From contig CAKRQU010000016.1 in the NCBI GenBank assembly GCA_934394585.1, positions 1-40,170 on the forward strand: a stretch of 40,170 nt of DNA. The letters are read 5' to 3'. A model generated the notes under the pieces. The model was not told the origin of the DNA. It did not search any database and was given only the letters and a program-made list of their open reading frames with translations. Positions within the stretch are counted from its first letter, which is position 1, and the number at the start of each line of letters is the position of its first letter. Shown here one piece after another: positions 7,298 to 15,203 of the stretch. The translations under genes and the position numbers were made by a program. This DNA comes from an uncultured Eubacteriales bacterium. Lineage in GTDB: Bacteria; Bacillota; Clostridia; Oscillospirales; CAG-272.

Positions 7298-7806
7298 CAA
7301 AAGTCAAAAAGAGGAAAGAAACTCCTGTCTCGGCGACGCCGACACACACGCTGCGCGTATGTGTCAATTCCTCTTTTAAACACCTTCTGTCGCCTCGCGG
7401 CGACCAGTGCGAACATACTGCCCCGATAGTCCGACCGTAGACAAAGTCGGAAGCGCAGTTCAGACCCACGCTTAACTCGGACTTTAGTTTGTGCAAACCA
7501 GAGCCACAGCTGCCACGTTTCGATGTCCATCAAGCCATGCTCACATAGTCGGAGTTTTAGCTACAGTGGGAAGTGTAGCTAATGCTTCGGCGTGGCACCA
7601 CTCACCCCGTCGAATCTGCTCGCTTTTTGCGGCGTACTTTGTTCGCACGCGCGGTGTGGCGATAGTTTCGCGGAGAGATAGACAAAAATATTTTTACTTT
7701 GCTATCTATAGCACATACTTGCCGCGCATTGCTTCCCGCGGCTAACTCGACGGGGTGCGAGGTAGTTTGCAAAGGAGGGCGAGGAGCCTTCCTTTGATGA
7801 CTTTTG
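7298..7806 (-). repeat. Dispersed ~510-bp element, copy B (complete)
   Basis: This complete copy lies on the minus strand, its left end at 7806 (CAAAAGTCATCAAAGGAAGG read leftward) and right end at 7298. The first ~70 bases of the left end match the copy at 18233 exactly. The closing stem CACCCCGTCGA/TCGACGGGGTG, the GCGA hairpin and the AAAAGAGGAA/TTCCTCTTTT stem are all kept. It lies between murI and the symporter, which converge on it. Confidence 0.88.
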
Positions 7807-7945
7807 CCGCGCTTTTGGTCACTCAAAAGCGCGATTCCGTCCTCCATAGGGAACAAAGCAACTTTTGGTACTTTTCGTCAGTGAAAAGTACACCCCGTTT
7901 CCTTCGTAAGAAAAAGAAACATTTTCCACCGCTTTTATAAAAGCG
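7807..7945. repeat. Satellite modules right of copy B, reaching into the symporter gene
   Basis: A hairpin CGCGCTTTT/AAAAGCGCG (7808-7833) touches the element end. A GTACTTTT/AAAAGTAC hairpin with loop CGTCAGTG lies at 7868-7891. The perfect palindrome GCTTTTATAAAAGC at 7931-7944 contains the stop codon of the symporter gene. Confidence 0.75.
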
Positions 7946-9359
7946 CACTCTCCTTTTCAGGCTGCAAAAGCCCGTTTTTGTCACGCCGAGCTTCCTTTGC
8001 CACAAATGAACCGAGCGCAAAAAGTGCCGCGACATTGGGAATAACTATGAGCAAATCAAAAACATCCTGCAAATTCCACACGAGATCGTTATACAGCATC
8101 GTGCCGACAAAAACACAGGCGAGCGAAACCGTATTATACGCCAGATGCACCGATTTTTTGTTTCCGAAAAGCGATGTCACATTCAGCCTGCCGAAATAAT
8201 GCCAGCTGAGTATAGTGGAAAAAGCAAAGAACAAAAGGCATACCGCCACAAAAATGCTTCCCGCCTTTTCGCCGAAAACAGAACCGAAAGCCGCCTGCGC
8301 CAGATTTGTTTTTTCATATCCCGCAACACCCTCGGTGCCGCTGTGCCCCGCATACATCGTGGAAATTATCACGAGTGCCGTCATCGTGAGCACGATGAAT
8401 GTATCTATAAATACACCTATCATGGCGACTACGCCCTGCTCATGCGGGTTTTTCACCTTTGCCACGGCATGCGCGTGCGGCGTGGAACCCATACCCGCTT
8501 CATTGGAAAAAAGTCCGCGTTTTGCGCCCTGCGAAATCGCTGTTTTCAAAGCATACCCTATTCCGCCGCCGACTATCGCATCGGGGCGAAAAGCATATCT
8601 GAATATCATGCCGAATGTCTGCGGAACATATTTTATTCTCACAAAAATTACCGCGAGAGAACCCACGATATATATCATCGCCATCACGGGAACTATTTTT
8701 TCCGTAACGGAAGCAAGACGTTTCGAGCCGCCGAAAAATACCACCGCGGCGATAATCGTAATGACAATACCCACTGCCCAATTCGGTATGCCGAAAGCCG
8801 TATTCATAGATTCGCCTATCGAATTTGACTGGACCATGACGCCCATCAGCCCGAGGGCAAATATCAGCATCACGGAGAAAAATGCCGCTATGATTTTCCC
8901 CGATTTTCCGCGGAAGGCTTCCTTTATATAATATACGGGACCGCCCGTTATTTCTCCTGCCTCATCTATACATCTCGTTTTCTGCGCGAGAGTTGCCTCG
9001 GCATATATTGTAGCCATACCGAGAAATGCTATCACCCACATCCAGAAAATAGCACCCGGTCCTCCTATAAGTATCGCTCCGCAGGCGCCGACGATATTTC
9101 CCGTGCCGACCTGAGCGGCAATAGCCGTTGTCAGCGCCTGAAAAGAGCTCATTCCCGCTTTATCCGCCTTTTTCCCGTTCATGGAAAATTCGCCGAACAT
9201 TCTTTTCCAGCCTTCGCCAAAGCAACGTATCTGTACAAATTTCGTGCGCACGGTAAAATACAGCCCACATGCAATAAGTAAAATCGTGATAGCATAGTCG
9301 GCGAGCACATTATCTATACCTGCCACAATCCTGTTGAGTCCGTTTAAAAAAGCTTCCAT
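7935..9359 (-). CDS. Sodium:alanine/glycine symporter, AGCS family
   Basis: This permease (474 residues, about 10-11 helices) imports alanine or glycine with Na+. The frame is open to 9395, but the ATG at 9359 has GGAAGGGG upstream and begins MEAFLNGLNRIVAG, as family members do. AGCS signatures include the block around QVGTGNIVGACGAIL, then GPGAIFWMWVIAFLGM and FSNEAGMGSTPHAHA. A tandem glycine riboswitch and terminator lie in its leader, which makes glycine the likely substrate or signal. The last codons (ALL-stop) lie in a repeat palindrome, so the natural C-terminus may have been altered by insertion. Confidence 0.95.
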   Translation of the reverse strand: MEAFLNGLNRIVAGIDNVLADYAITILLIACGLYFTVRTKFVQIRCFGEGWKRMFGEFSMNGKKADKAGMSSFQALTTAIAAQVGTGNIVGACGAILIGGPGAIFWMWVIAFLGMATIYAEATLAQKTRCIDEAGEITGGPVYYIKEAFRGKSGKIIAAFFSVMLIFALGLMGVMVQSNSIGESMNTAFGIPNWAVGIVITIIAAVVFFGGSKRLASVTEKIVPVMAMIYIVGSLAVIFVRIKYVPQTFGMIFRYAFRPDAIVGGGIGYALKTAISQGAKRGLFSNEAGMGSTPHAHAVAKVKNPHEQGVVAMIGVFIDTFIVLTMTALVIISTMYAGHSGTEGVAGYEKTNLAQAAFGSVFGEKAGSIFVAVCLLFFAFSTILSWHYFGRLNVTSLFGNKKSVHLAYNTVSLACVFVGTMLYNDLVWNLQDVFDLLIVIPNVAALFALGSFVAKEARRDKNGLLQPEKESALL

Positions 9360-9375
9360 AACAAATCCCCTTCCG

Positions 9376-9417
9376 TAAATAAAAAATGAGAGCAACCCGA
9401 CCGATGGATACTCTCAT
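9376..9417 (-). terminator. Riboswitch expression-platform terminator
   Basis: On the minus strand, ATGAGAG (9417-9411) pairs with CTCTCAT (9392-9386) and is followed by TTTTTTATTT. It stands between the glycine aptamers and the symporter ribosome site, as expected for transcriptional control. Confidence 0.75.
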
Positions 9418-9473
9418 AAATAAGGAAAGCAAAAACAAACCGGAAAGCCGCGCATCCGGAAAGTAAAATAAAA

Positions 9474-9640
9474 TGCTCTGTCCTTTTGCCTGAGAGATTC
9501 GGCTTTCGCCTTGCACCTTCGGCACCCGCGTGCGGGTTTCTCCAGAGATCTCTGGTTTTCCGGTCGCTGTCCTTTTTGCGGACTGCCTGAGAGTTTCGCT
9601 CCTTCGGCGGGCATAAGCCGCTTTCCCGAAAAATTTCAAA
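9474..9640 (-). promoter_or_regulatory. Tandem glycine riboswitch
   Basis: Two glycine aptamers lie head to tail on the minus strand. The first (about 9640-9556) contains GCCGAAGGAGCGAAACTCTC followed by AGGCAGTCCGCAAAAAGGAC. The second (about 9555-9474) contains GTGCCGAAGGTGCAAGGCGA and ends CTCAGGCAAAAGGACAGAG. These blocks are the conserved core of the glycine riboswitch family. In Streptococcus pyogenes a glycine riboswitch controls an AGCS-family gene, and the same arrangement is seen here. Whether glycine turns the gene on or off is not decided by the sequence. Confidence 0.95.
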
Positions 9641-9653
9641 GAGATTTGCTCTT

Positions 9654-9682
9654 ATTGTAGCACAACCGGAAACAAAAGTCAA
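9654..9682 (-). promoter_or_regulatory. Promoter of the riboswitch-symporter transcript
   Basis: On the minus strand, TTGACT (9682-9677) and TACAAT (9659-9654) are 17 bases apart, placing the start just upstream of the first aptamer. Confidence 0.85.
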
Positions 9683-9754
9683 CAGTAAAATAAAAAAGAT
9701 GGCTCCGCGCGGGTTTATTAGTTTATGGCTGGTTTTATTGCTGCCTGTCATATA

Positions 9755-9790
9755 AAAACTCCAACAGCTTTTGATTGCTGTTGGAGTTTT
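9755..9790 (-). terminator. Terminator of the cysteine-rich surface protein gene
   Basis: A perfect 14-bp stem AAAACTCCAACAGC/GCTGTTGGAGTTTT has an 8-base loop. On the minus strand its arm ends in a T-run. It lies 25 bases past the stop at 9816. Confidence 0.85.
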
Positions 9791-9815
9791 GACTTCCTTT
9801 AATTATTTTACATCA

Positions 9816-12800
9816 TCAGTTGTCGCTGTTGAAAAATCCTTTTTTGTAGAGGAAGTATCCGCCTACGCCGGCTATAGCAACCACGGCAACAATGCCGATT
9901 ACTATCGCTACGGCAGGATTGGATTTCTTGGCTGTCTTTGCAGTCAGTACAAAGAAATCTCCCGTGCTGTCCGTAAGGCTGTCGCCGGAAACGGTTATCT
10001 TGTTTCCGTTGCGTGTGAAATCGGTGATTTCCACGGGGGCATTGCCCTTTATCGTATAAACCTTTACGGATGTTTTCTTGTTTTCATCAGCCAATGTGAG
10101 TGTCACAGACATTTCTTTGTCGAGCGGAATCTTGTCTTCGCTGCATTTTACTTCTACGAAATAAGCCTTCAGCAGTCCCGCGTCGGAGTAAACATCGCCG
10201 TTATCTTTGAGATATTTCAGCCATGCTTCAAACCATTCGTAGTCGCCTGCCGTCTTTTCAGTCACGGTGTAGAAATATTTCGATACATCCGTGCCGGGGA
10301 TTGTAACGGAAACGCCGTTCTGCTCAAATTTAACGGATTTCTTATTGCCGTCGGTGATCATTTCATATCTGAAACCGCAGGCTGCGCATTTCTTTGCGTT
10401 TTCTCCGTCGTCCACAAAGCTGTGAACGCCCGTAGCGGGTGTGGTTGTTTCTATGGTTCTGTTACATACGCTGCACTGCTGTACCGTGATGCCGTCGGAA
10501 ATACATGTTGCTTCTTTATTTGTTATAACAGTCATCTTGTGATCTGCGTAAGGAAGCGTTGTTCTGTCCTCGGCGCCGCACTTTGAGCAGGATCTTATCT
10601 TGTAGCCCGCTTCGATACATGTGGAATTTTTCATCGTCACATAATCGCCGTAGGAGTGACCCGTAGCGGGGATGGTCTGCGTCTTTACATCGCCGCATAC
10701 TTTGCATACGGCTTTCTGCTCGCCTGCTGTCGTGCAGGAAGCGGAACGAACCAGTTCCCAGTCGCCGTAAGTATGACCGTTTGCGCATGTGCCGCCTGTA
10801 GCGGGGATGGATTCCGTCTTTGTCTTGCCGCATACGGTGCAGGTGTATGTCATGATGCCGTCTTCCGTCTGCGTAGCAGCCTTGGTAACAACGCCGCTTC
10901 CGTATGAATGAGCGGAAGGAACAACTTCTCTTGTCGTTTTATATCCGCAACCCGGATAAGAGCATTCATAAGTCCATGTTCCGCCTACTGTGCAATCCGT
11001 GCTTGCGTCTGCTTTGAGTTTGAAATACATCGTGAAATTATGTCCGCAGGACTGATCCGTGCAAACCTGAACCCTGCCGCACATCGTGCATTTCTGTACC
11101 CATGTGCCGTTGGCAAGCTTTTCTCTTGCGCCGTAAGTATGATCGGAAGCGGGGATAGCCGTTACTTTTTCAAGTCCGCATTTTTTGCATTTCATCGTGC
11201 CGCTGCCGAAACCGCCGTAAAGCGTTTTTGCTTCTTCGGAGCAGGGGTAAACTTCATACTGTGTGACAACCCAGCTGTGATTGCAGAGGTTGGGATCCGT
11301 AGTTGTGTTGCACTGAGTGGATGTACAGCCTTTGTAGAGAGCGCAGGCTGTATTCAGGCACGAACCGCATACCGAGCATACGGGATGCTTATCCGTGTGA
11401 GCGATACCGCCGCCGTCATATACGCGGCAATATGTGGATGTACAACCGTTGTAGTTCTTGCAGTCGGAATTGAAGCAGCTGCCGCATCTCGAACACTTGC
11501 CGTAAATAAGCTCGTGCAGAGTCGTGTGCTCAACATTGCCGCCGTAAGCGTATTTCACGCATTTTGTTTCGGTGCAGCCCTGATAGTTTTCGCAATCAAC
11601 TCTGAGGCATGCGCCGCATTTTTTACATACGGAGTGAGCCTGAGTATGCTTTACCATGCCGGAGCTGGAACCTTTACAGCCGGCAGCCGTACCGTTGCAT
11701 CCGATATAATCTTCGCAATTCTTTATAAGGCAGTGTCTGCAATATTCGCAGACTTCGTGAAGAACCGTGTGGGAAACGAGATTTGTGAGGTCCTTATTGC
11801 AACGGTCGCATATCTTGTCGTTATTTGTGTCTATGTGACCGAGAGCCGTGCCCTGCGTTGCATTACAGCCGGAGCGCTGGCATTTCTGCGGCTCTGTGCA
11901 TGTAGCCTTACCGAAAATGTGACCGAGAGGTTCGCCGTCGGTGGAACCGCACTTCGAGCATGTTCTTGCTTTCGTGCAGGTAGCGGCAACCCAGTTGTGT
12001 ACGCAGTTCATAACAAGGCCGCACATCGTGCATTTGCCGTCCGCGCCCTCTATATGATCTATTTTCTCGCCTCTTGTTGCGCCGCAACCGTCGCGTTTAC
12101 ACGTTTCGGGCTTCTGGCACGTTGCCGGGGCATAGTCATGTCCGAGGGGATCGCCGTCTGTTGTGCCGCACTTCGTGCAGGTTTTCGGCTCTGTGCATGT
12201 AGCCGCTTTCCAAGTGTGCGTGCAGTTGACGAGATTTACATCCGCTGCGCTGTAAAGCGTATGCGTCGTGCCGAGGATATCGGCGGTGAAGCTTACGGAA
12301 TACGTGGGATTCTTTGCGCCTGCGTCGATTTTGCCCTCTATCGGGATAGTGACTTTGAAACCTTTATCCACTTTATCCACACTGCGGCTTACGGAAGCGC
12401 TTGTGCCTGTGGAATCAAGTGTGTAGTTCACTGTGAGCGAGTATTTGAGATTGCGAAGCTCAAATGTACCGGACTCCACGAGAAATTCGAAATTCACCGT
12501 ATTTTTCGGCGTGCCCGTGACATATTCGCTCTTTGACATCGAAATCTTCGGGAGCTTTACCTCCATTGTCGCCGCTATGCCCTCTGCGCTCATCTTTTCG
12601 CTGTTTTTAGCGCATCTCGCGTAGAGCGTATAGGACTGACCGGCAGTAAGATTTGTAAATACGCCGCTTGTCGAATATGTTCCGCCGTCTATACTGTATT
12701 CCACCGTATAGCCCGAAACATCGGAAGACACAGTAAATCCTGTTTCGGAAATGGAAACAAAGCTTATGCTCGCGGGAACGGGAACCGTAGTCACCTCAAG

Positions 12801-13448
12801 AGCTTCGCTCGTATTGCTTGCCATAGCCGCATTGGTTTCCTGATAGCGCGCGATTATATGGTATGTCTGACCTGCCACAAGCGGAGTCGACGGATTTGTG
12901 AGGTAGCTTACCGTGGAATAGCTGAATGTCATTTCCGACGATGTGCTCGATGGGCGCTGCCATGTAGTACCGCCGTCAAGACTGTATTCCTGATCCGCCT
13001 TGGAATAAATCGTTATCTGGGTGGAGCCGTATGTCTTGACCTCGGGCTTTGCGGGTGCATCGCCGGGCGCTGCTTTTGTTCTTAACGTTTTTGTTTCGAC
13101 AGCAGATTCCTCAGCAGTATCCGTGACTTTATAAAGCGAGAGCATATATTTCTCTCCGGGTTCAAGACCGCTGAATGTTATCGTGTTGGTTATGTTGTCT
13201 ATACTTACAAAATAGCTCTGCTTATTGGAGCTTGCTTTATAGCCATTACCGATACCATCAAGGTTTATGTAATAATCCTTGGTAACAGCCTGAACTTCAA
13301 TAGTCTTATCTGTAATTTTAATTTCTCTGAGATAATCAATCAGTCCTGCCGCATGAACATGAGAATGCTCATCATGCAGGTCGACTGTGCCTATCATGCT
13401 GAAACAGAATATCAGCACGAGGGCAAAAGATAAAATCCTTTTTTTCAT
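9816..13448 (-). CDS. Large cysteine-rich secreted protein with C-terminal membrane anchor
   Basis: The frame extends to 13691, but the ATG at 13448 has GGAGGAAAT upstream and starts a signal peptide (residues 1 to about 33), giving 1210 residues. A His-rich stretch (HDEHSHVH) lies at 25-32. Residues 36-405 look like fibronectin or Ig-type beta domains with repeated sequence such as YSLDGGTTW. Residues 409-1024 hold 67 cysteines. Four tandem units (567-591, 608-630, 652-674, 691-713) each have six Cys with near-constant spacing and a preceding HxxxH. Flanking units show CxxC followed by LGH or PATGH. Residues 1040-1170 form another beta-rich domain, then a hydrophobic helix at 1178-1200 and a short Lys-containing tail. 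The protein is probably displayed on the surface. Its function is unknown. Confidence 0.85.
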   Translation of the reverse strand: MKKRILSFALVLIFCFSMIGTVDLHDEHSHVHAAGLIDYLREIKITDKTIEVQAVTKDYYINLDGIGNGYKASSNKQSYFVSIDNITNTITFSGLEPGEKYMLSLYKVTDTAEESAVETKTLRTKAAPGDAPAKPEVKTYGSTQITIYSKADQEYSLDGGTTWQRPSSTSSEMTFSYSTVSYLTNPSTPLVAGQTYHIIARYQETNAAMASNTSEALEVTTVPVPASISFVSISETGFTVSSDVSGYTVEYSIDGGTYSTSGVFTNLTAGQSYTLYARCAKNSEKMSAEGIAATMEVKLPKISMSKSEYVTGTPKNTVNFEFLVESGTFELRNLKYSLTVNYTLDSTGTSASVSRSVDKVDKGFKVTIPIEGKIDAGAKNPTYSVSFTADILGTTHTLYSAADVNLVNCTHTWKAATCTEPKTCTKCGTTDGDPLGHDYAPATCQKPETCKRDGCGATRGEKIDHIEGADGKCTMCGLVMNCVHNWVAATCTKARTCSKCGSTDGEPLGHIFGKATCTEPQKCQRSGCNATQGTALGHIDTNNDKICDRCNKDLTNLVSHTVLHEVCEYCRHCLIKNCEDYIGCNGTAAGCKGSSSGMVKHTQAHSVCKKCGACLRVDCENYQGCTETKCVKYAYGGNVEHTTLHELIYGKCSRCGSCFNSDCKNYNGCTSTYCRVYDGGGIAHTDKHPVCSVCGSCLNTACALYKGCTSTQCNTTTDPNLCNHSWVVTQYEVYPCSEEAKTLYGGFGSGTMKCKKCGLEKVTAIPASDHTYGAREKLANGTWVQKCTMCGRVQVCTDQSCGHNFTMYFKLKADASTDCTVGGTWTYECSYPGCGYKTTREVVPSAHSYGSGVVTKAATQTEDGIMTYTCTVCGKTKTESIPATGGTCANGHTYGDWELVRSASCTTAGEQKAVCKVCGDVKTQTIPATGHSYGDYVTMKNSTCIEAGYKIRSCSKCGAEDRTTLPYADHKMTVITNKEATCISDGITVQQCSVCNRTIETTTPATGVHSFVDDGENAKKCAACGFRYEMITDGNKKSVKFEQNGVSVTIPGTDVSKYFYTVTEKTAGDYEWFEAWLKYLKDNGDVYSDAGLLKAYFVEVKCSEDKIPLDKEMSVTLTLADENKKTSVKVYTIKGNAPVEITDFTRNGNKITVSGDSLTDSTGDFFVLTAKTAKKSNPAVAIVIGIVAVVAIAGVGGYFLYKKGFFNSDN

Positions 13449-13507
13449 ATTTCCTCCGATTTTGCAAGAATTGCGGAAAGCCCGAATTCGCGTCCGGCAC
13501 GGGAGTG

Positions 13508-13537
13508 AAAAATCCGCCTCCCATAAGCGGATTTTTT
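13508..13537 (-). terminator. Terminator-like hairpin inside the surface-protein leader
   Basis: AAAAATCCGC (13508-13517) pairs with GCGGATTTTT (13527-13536), and on the minus strand it is followed by TTTTT. It lies between the promoter and the ATG at 13448, so it could attenuate the gene. A GC-rich inverted stretch near 13600-13622 lies upstream in the same leader. Confidence 0.55.
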
Positions 13538-13637
13538 GAATGTTTCCGTACGCTTTATCGTTATATTTGCTTTTCCGCCGCATTATGGAAAAGCCGACAT
13601 GCGTGCGCATGATGCGCGCGTGCGACTTTACAGACTT

Positions 13638-13666
13638 ATTATATACAAATATATAAGATTTGTCAA
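13638..13666 (-). promoter_or_regulatory. Promoter of the cysteine-rich surface protein
   Basis: On the minus strand, perfect TTGACA (13666-13661) and TATAAT (13643-13638) have a 17-base spacer. The resulting leader is about 180 bases. Confidence 0.85.
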
Positions 13667-13798
13667 GACATTTGCCCCATGTTTCGCGCAAAAATTCCCC
13701 GCGCTGTGACGGAATATTTCATTTTTATATTTTTTATTTTCATAAAATTTGTTGTTTTTTGATTTATTTTGTCAATATAATTTTCATTTTTCGGCAAT

Positions 13799-13827
13799 AA
13801 AAGCCGAGGATTCTTCCCTCGGCTTTT
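13799..13827 (-). terminator. Terminator of the PHP-to-wecB operon
   Basis: An 11-bp stem AAAAGCCGAGG/CCTCGGCTTTT follows the wecB stop by a few bases on the minus strand and ends in T's. Confidence 0.85.
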
Positions 13828-13832
13828 GCTTT

Positions 13833-14927
13833 TTACAGTTTCTTTTCGAGTATATCGGCTATCCTGCGACAGGCTGTCCCGTCGCCATACGGATTTACGC
13901 GGTGCGACATTTTATCATATGCCGCCGCATTGTCGAGCAGCTCCGAAAGCGCCACGTATACGTCCTCTTCTTTTGTTCCGACGAGGCGGAGCACTCCCGC
14001 CTCCACCCCCTCCGGGCGTTCAGTGGTATCGCGCATCACGAGCACAGGCTTGCCGAATGCGGGTGCTTCCTCCTGTATGCCGCCGCTGTCCGTCATCGCG
14101 AGAAAACATCGCGCCAGTATATTGTGAAAATCCGGCACGGAAAGAGGCTCCGTGAGTCGGACGCGATCGCAACCCGCAAATATTTTTTTCGCCGTTTCTT
14201 TCACCTGCGGGTTCGGATGCACGGGATATATCGCCTTCACATCGGAATGCTCCTCTATCGCGCGGCGTATCCCCGAAAGCATATTTTCGAGCGGTTCTCC
14301 GATATTTTCGCGCCTGTGCGCCGTTATCAGCACGAGGCGGCTGCCGCGCGCCCATTCGAGGCACGGATGCGTATAGCCTTCCTTCACGGTCGTTTTCAGC
14401 GCGTCGATAACGGTATTTCCCGTCACATACACATTTTCCGAAAAGCCCTCGCGGAGTAGATTCTGCCTGCTGTTTTCCGTCGGACAGAAAAGATATGACG
14501 AGAGCGAATCCACGGCGTGCCTGTTGAATTCCTCGGGATACGGCGCAAAAATATCATAAGTGCGCAGTCCCGCTTCCACATGCCCCACCGGTATTTTCAT
14601 ATAAAAAGCCGCCAGCGCCGAAGCAAAAGCGCTCGTAGTATCGCCGTGAACGAGCACGGCATCGGGCTTTTCCTTTTCCAGCACAGCTTTCATCCCGCCG
14701 AGCGTGCCTGCCGTTATGTCGAAAAGCGATTGTCCCTCGCGCATTATTTCCAGGTCGTAATCCGGATTTGTTTCAAAAGCGGAAAGCACATCATCGAGCA
14801 TTTCCCTGTGCTGCCCCGTAACACATACCTTCACGTCAAATACGCCCCTGCTTTTCAGCTCCGATACGAGAGGACACATTTTCACCGCCTCCGGTCGCGT
14901 GCCGAATACGAGCATTATTTTTTTCAT
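13833..14927 (-). CDS. wecB: UDP-N-acetylglucosamine 2-epimerase (non-hydrolysing)
   Basis: The enzyme converts UDP-GlcNAc to UDP-ManNAc in the cytosol, a precursor for teichoic-acid linkage units and capsules. The 364-residue length is normal. Motifs in order are GTRPEA at 9-14, TGQHREM at 37-43, HGDTTS at 94-99, HVEAGLRT at 116-123, PEEFNR at 131-136, HRREN at 204-208, HPNP at 237-240 and TDSGGIQEEAP at 279-289, covering the catalytic Asp/Glu/His set. CGGAG precedes the ATG. It is last in an operon with the PHP enzyme, the AI-2E-like permease and DUF1653. Bacillota genes are also called mnaA. Confidence 0.96.
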   Translation of the reverse strand: MKKIMLVFGTRPEAVKMCPLVSELKSRGVFDVKVCVTGQHREMLDDVLSAFETNPDYDLEIMREGQSLFDITAGTLGGMKAVLEKEKPDAVLVHGDTTSAFASALAAFYMKIPVGHVEAGLRTYDIFAPYPEEFNRHAVDSLSSYLFCPTENSRQNLLREGFSENVYVTGNTVIDALKTTVKEGYTHPCLEWARGSRLVLITAHRRENIGEPLENMLSGIRRAIEEHSDVKAIYPVHPNPQVKETAKKIFAGCDRVRLTEPLSVPDFHNILARCFLAMTDSGGIQEEAPAFGKPVLVMRDTTERPEGVEAGVLRLVGTKEEDVYVALSELLDNAAAYDKMSHRVNPYGDGTACRRIADILEKKL

Positions 14928-14980
14928 AAATATATCTCCGATATAGTTTTTTGATATATTATTGCCTGTAAAAATGATTT

Positions 14981-15202
14981 TCAGGCATCATTTCCGATAT
15001 ACGTGAATCTTTTTGTTTCCTTCCCGTCGCGCATTATTTTTTCATTCCACATCGCCGCCGGACGCGCCCATATTCCGCCTTCGCCGTACAATGCGCGGTA
15101 TATCACCATATCTTCCATGGTTTCGGAATGCTTTGCCACGAAAAGAACTTCATACTCGCCGCCTTTGAAATGGCGGTATCTTCCCTTTTTTATTTCTTCC
15201 AT
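14981..15202 (-). CDS. DUF1653 domain protein
   Basis: The ATG at 15202 gives 73 residues, almost entirely one DUF1653 domain: GRYRHFKGGEYEVL near the start, AKHSETMEDMVIYRALYG in the middle and WARPAAMW after it. The long upstream frame is rejected because GGTGAGGAG precedes this ATG and overlaps the end of the permease gene, whose TGA is separated by one base. Translation is therefore coupled. The domain is small and soluble with an unknown function. Confidence 0.88.
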   Translation of the reverse strand: MEEIKKGRYRHFKGGEYEVLFVAKHSETMEDMVIYRALYGEGGIWARPAAMWNEKIMRDGKETKRFTYIGNDA

Positions 15203-15203
15203 A

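Noticed and set aside
10908..12536. 542-residue plus-strand frame opposite the cysteine-rich protein gene
   Set aside because: It is the mirror of a repetitive Cys/Gly-rich gene with a signal peptide, GGAGG site and promoter. The frame has no ribosome site, and its Cys/Ala/Phe-rich product resembles nothing.
13449..13640. Cyclic-di-GMP riboswitch in the surface-protein leader
   Set aside because: There is weak resemblance around GATAAAGCGTACGG, but the spacing and flanking GEMM core are absent.
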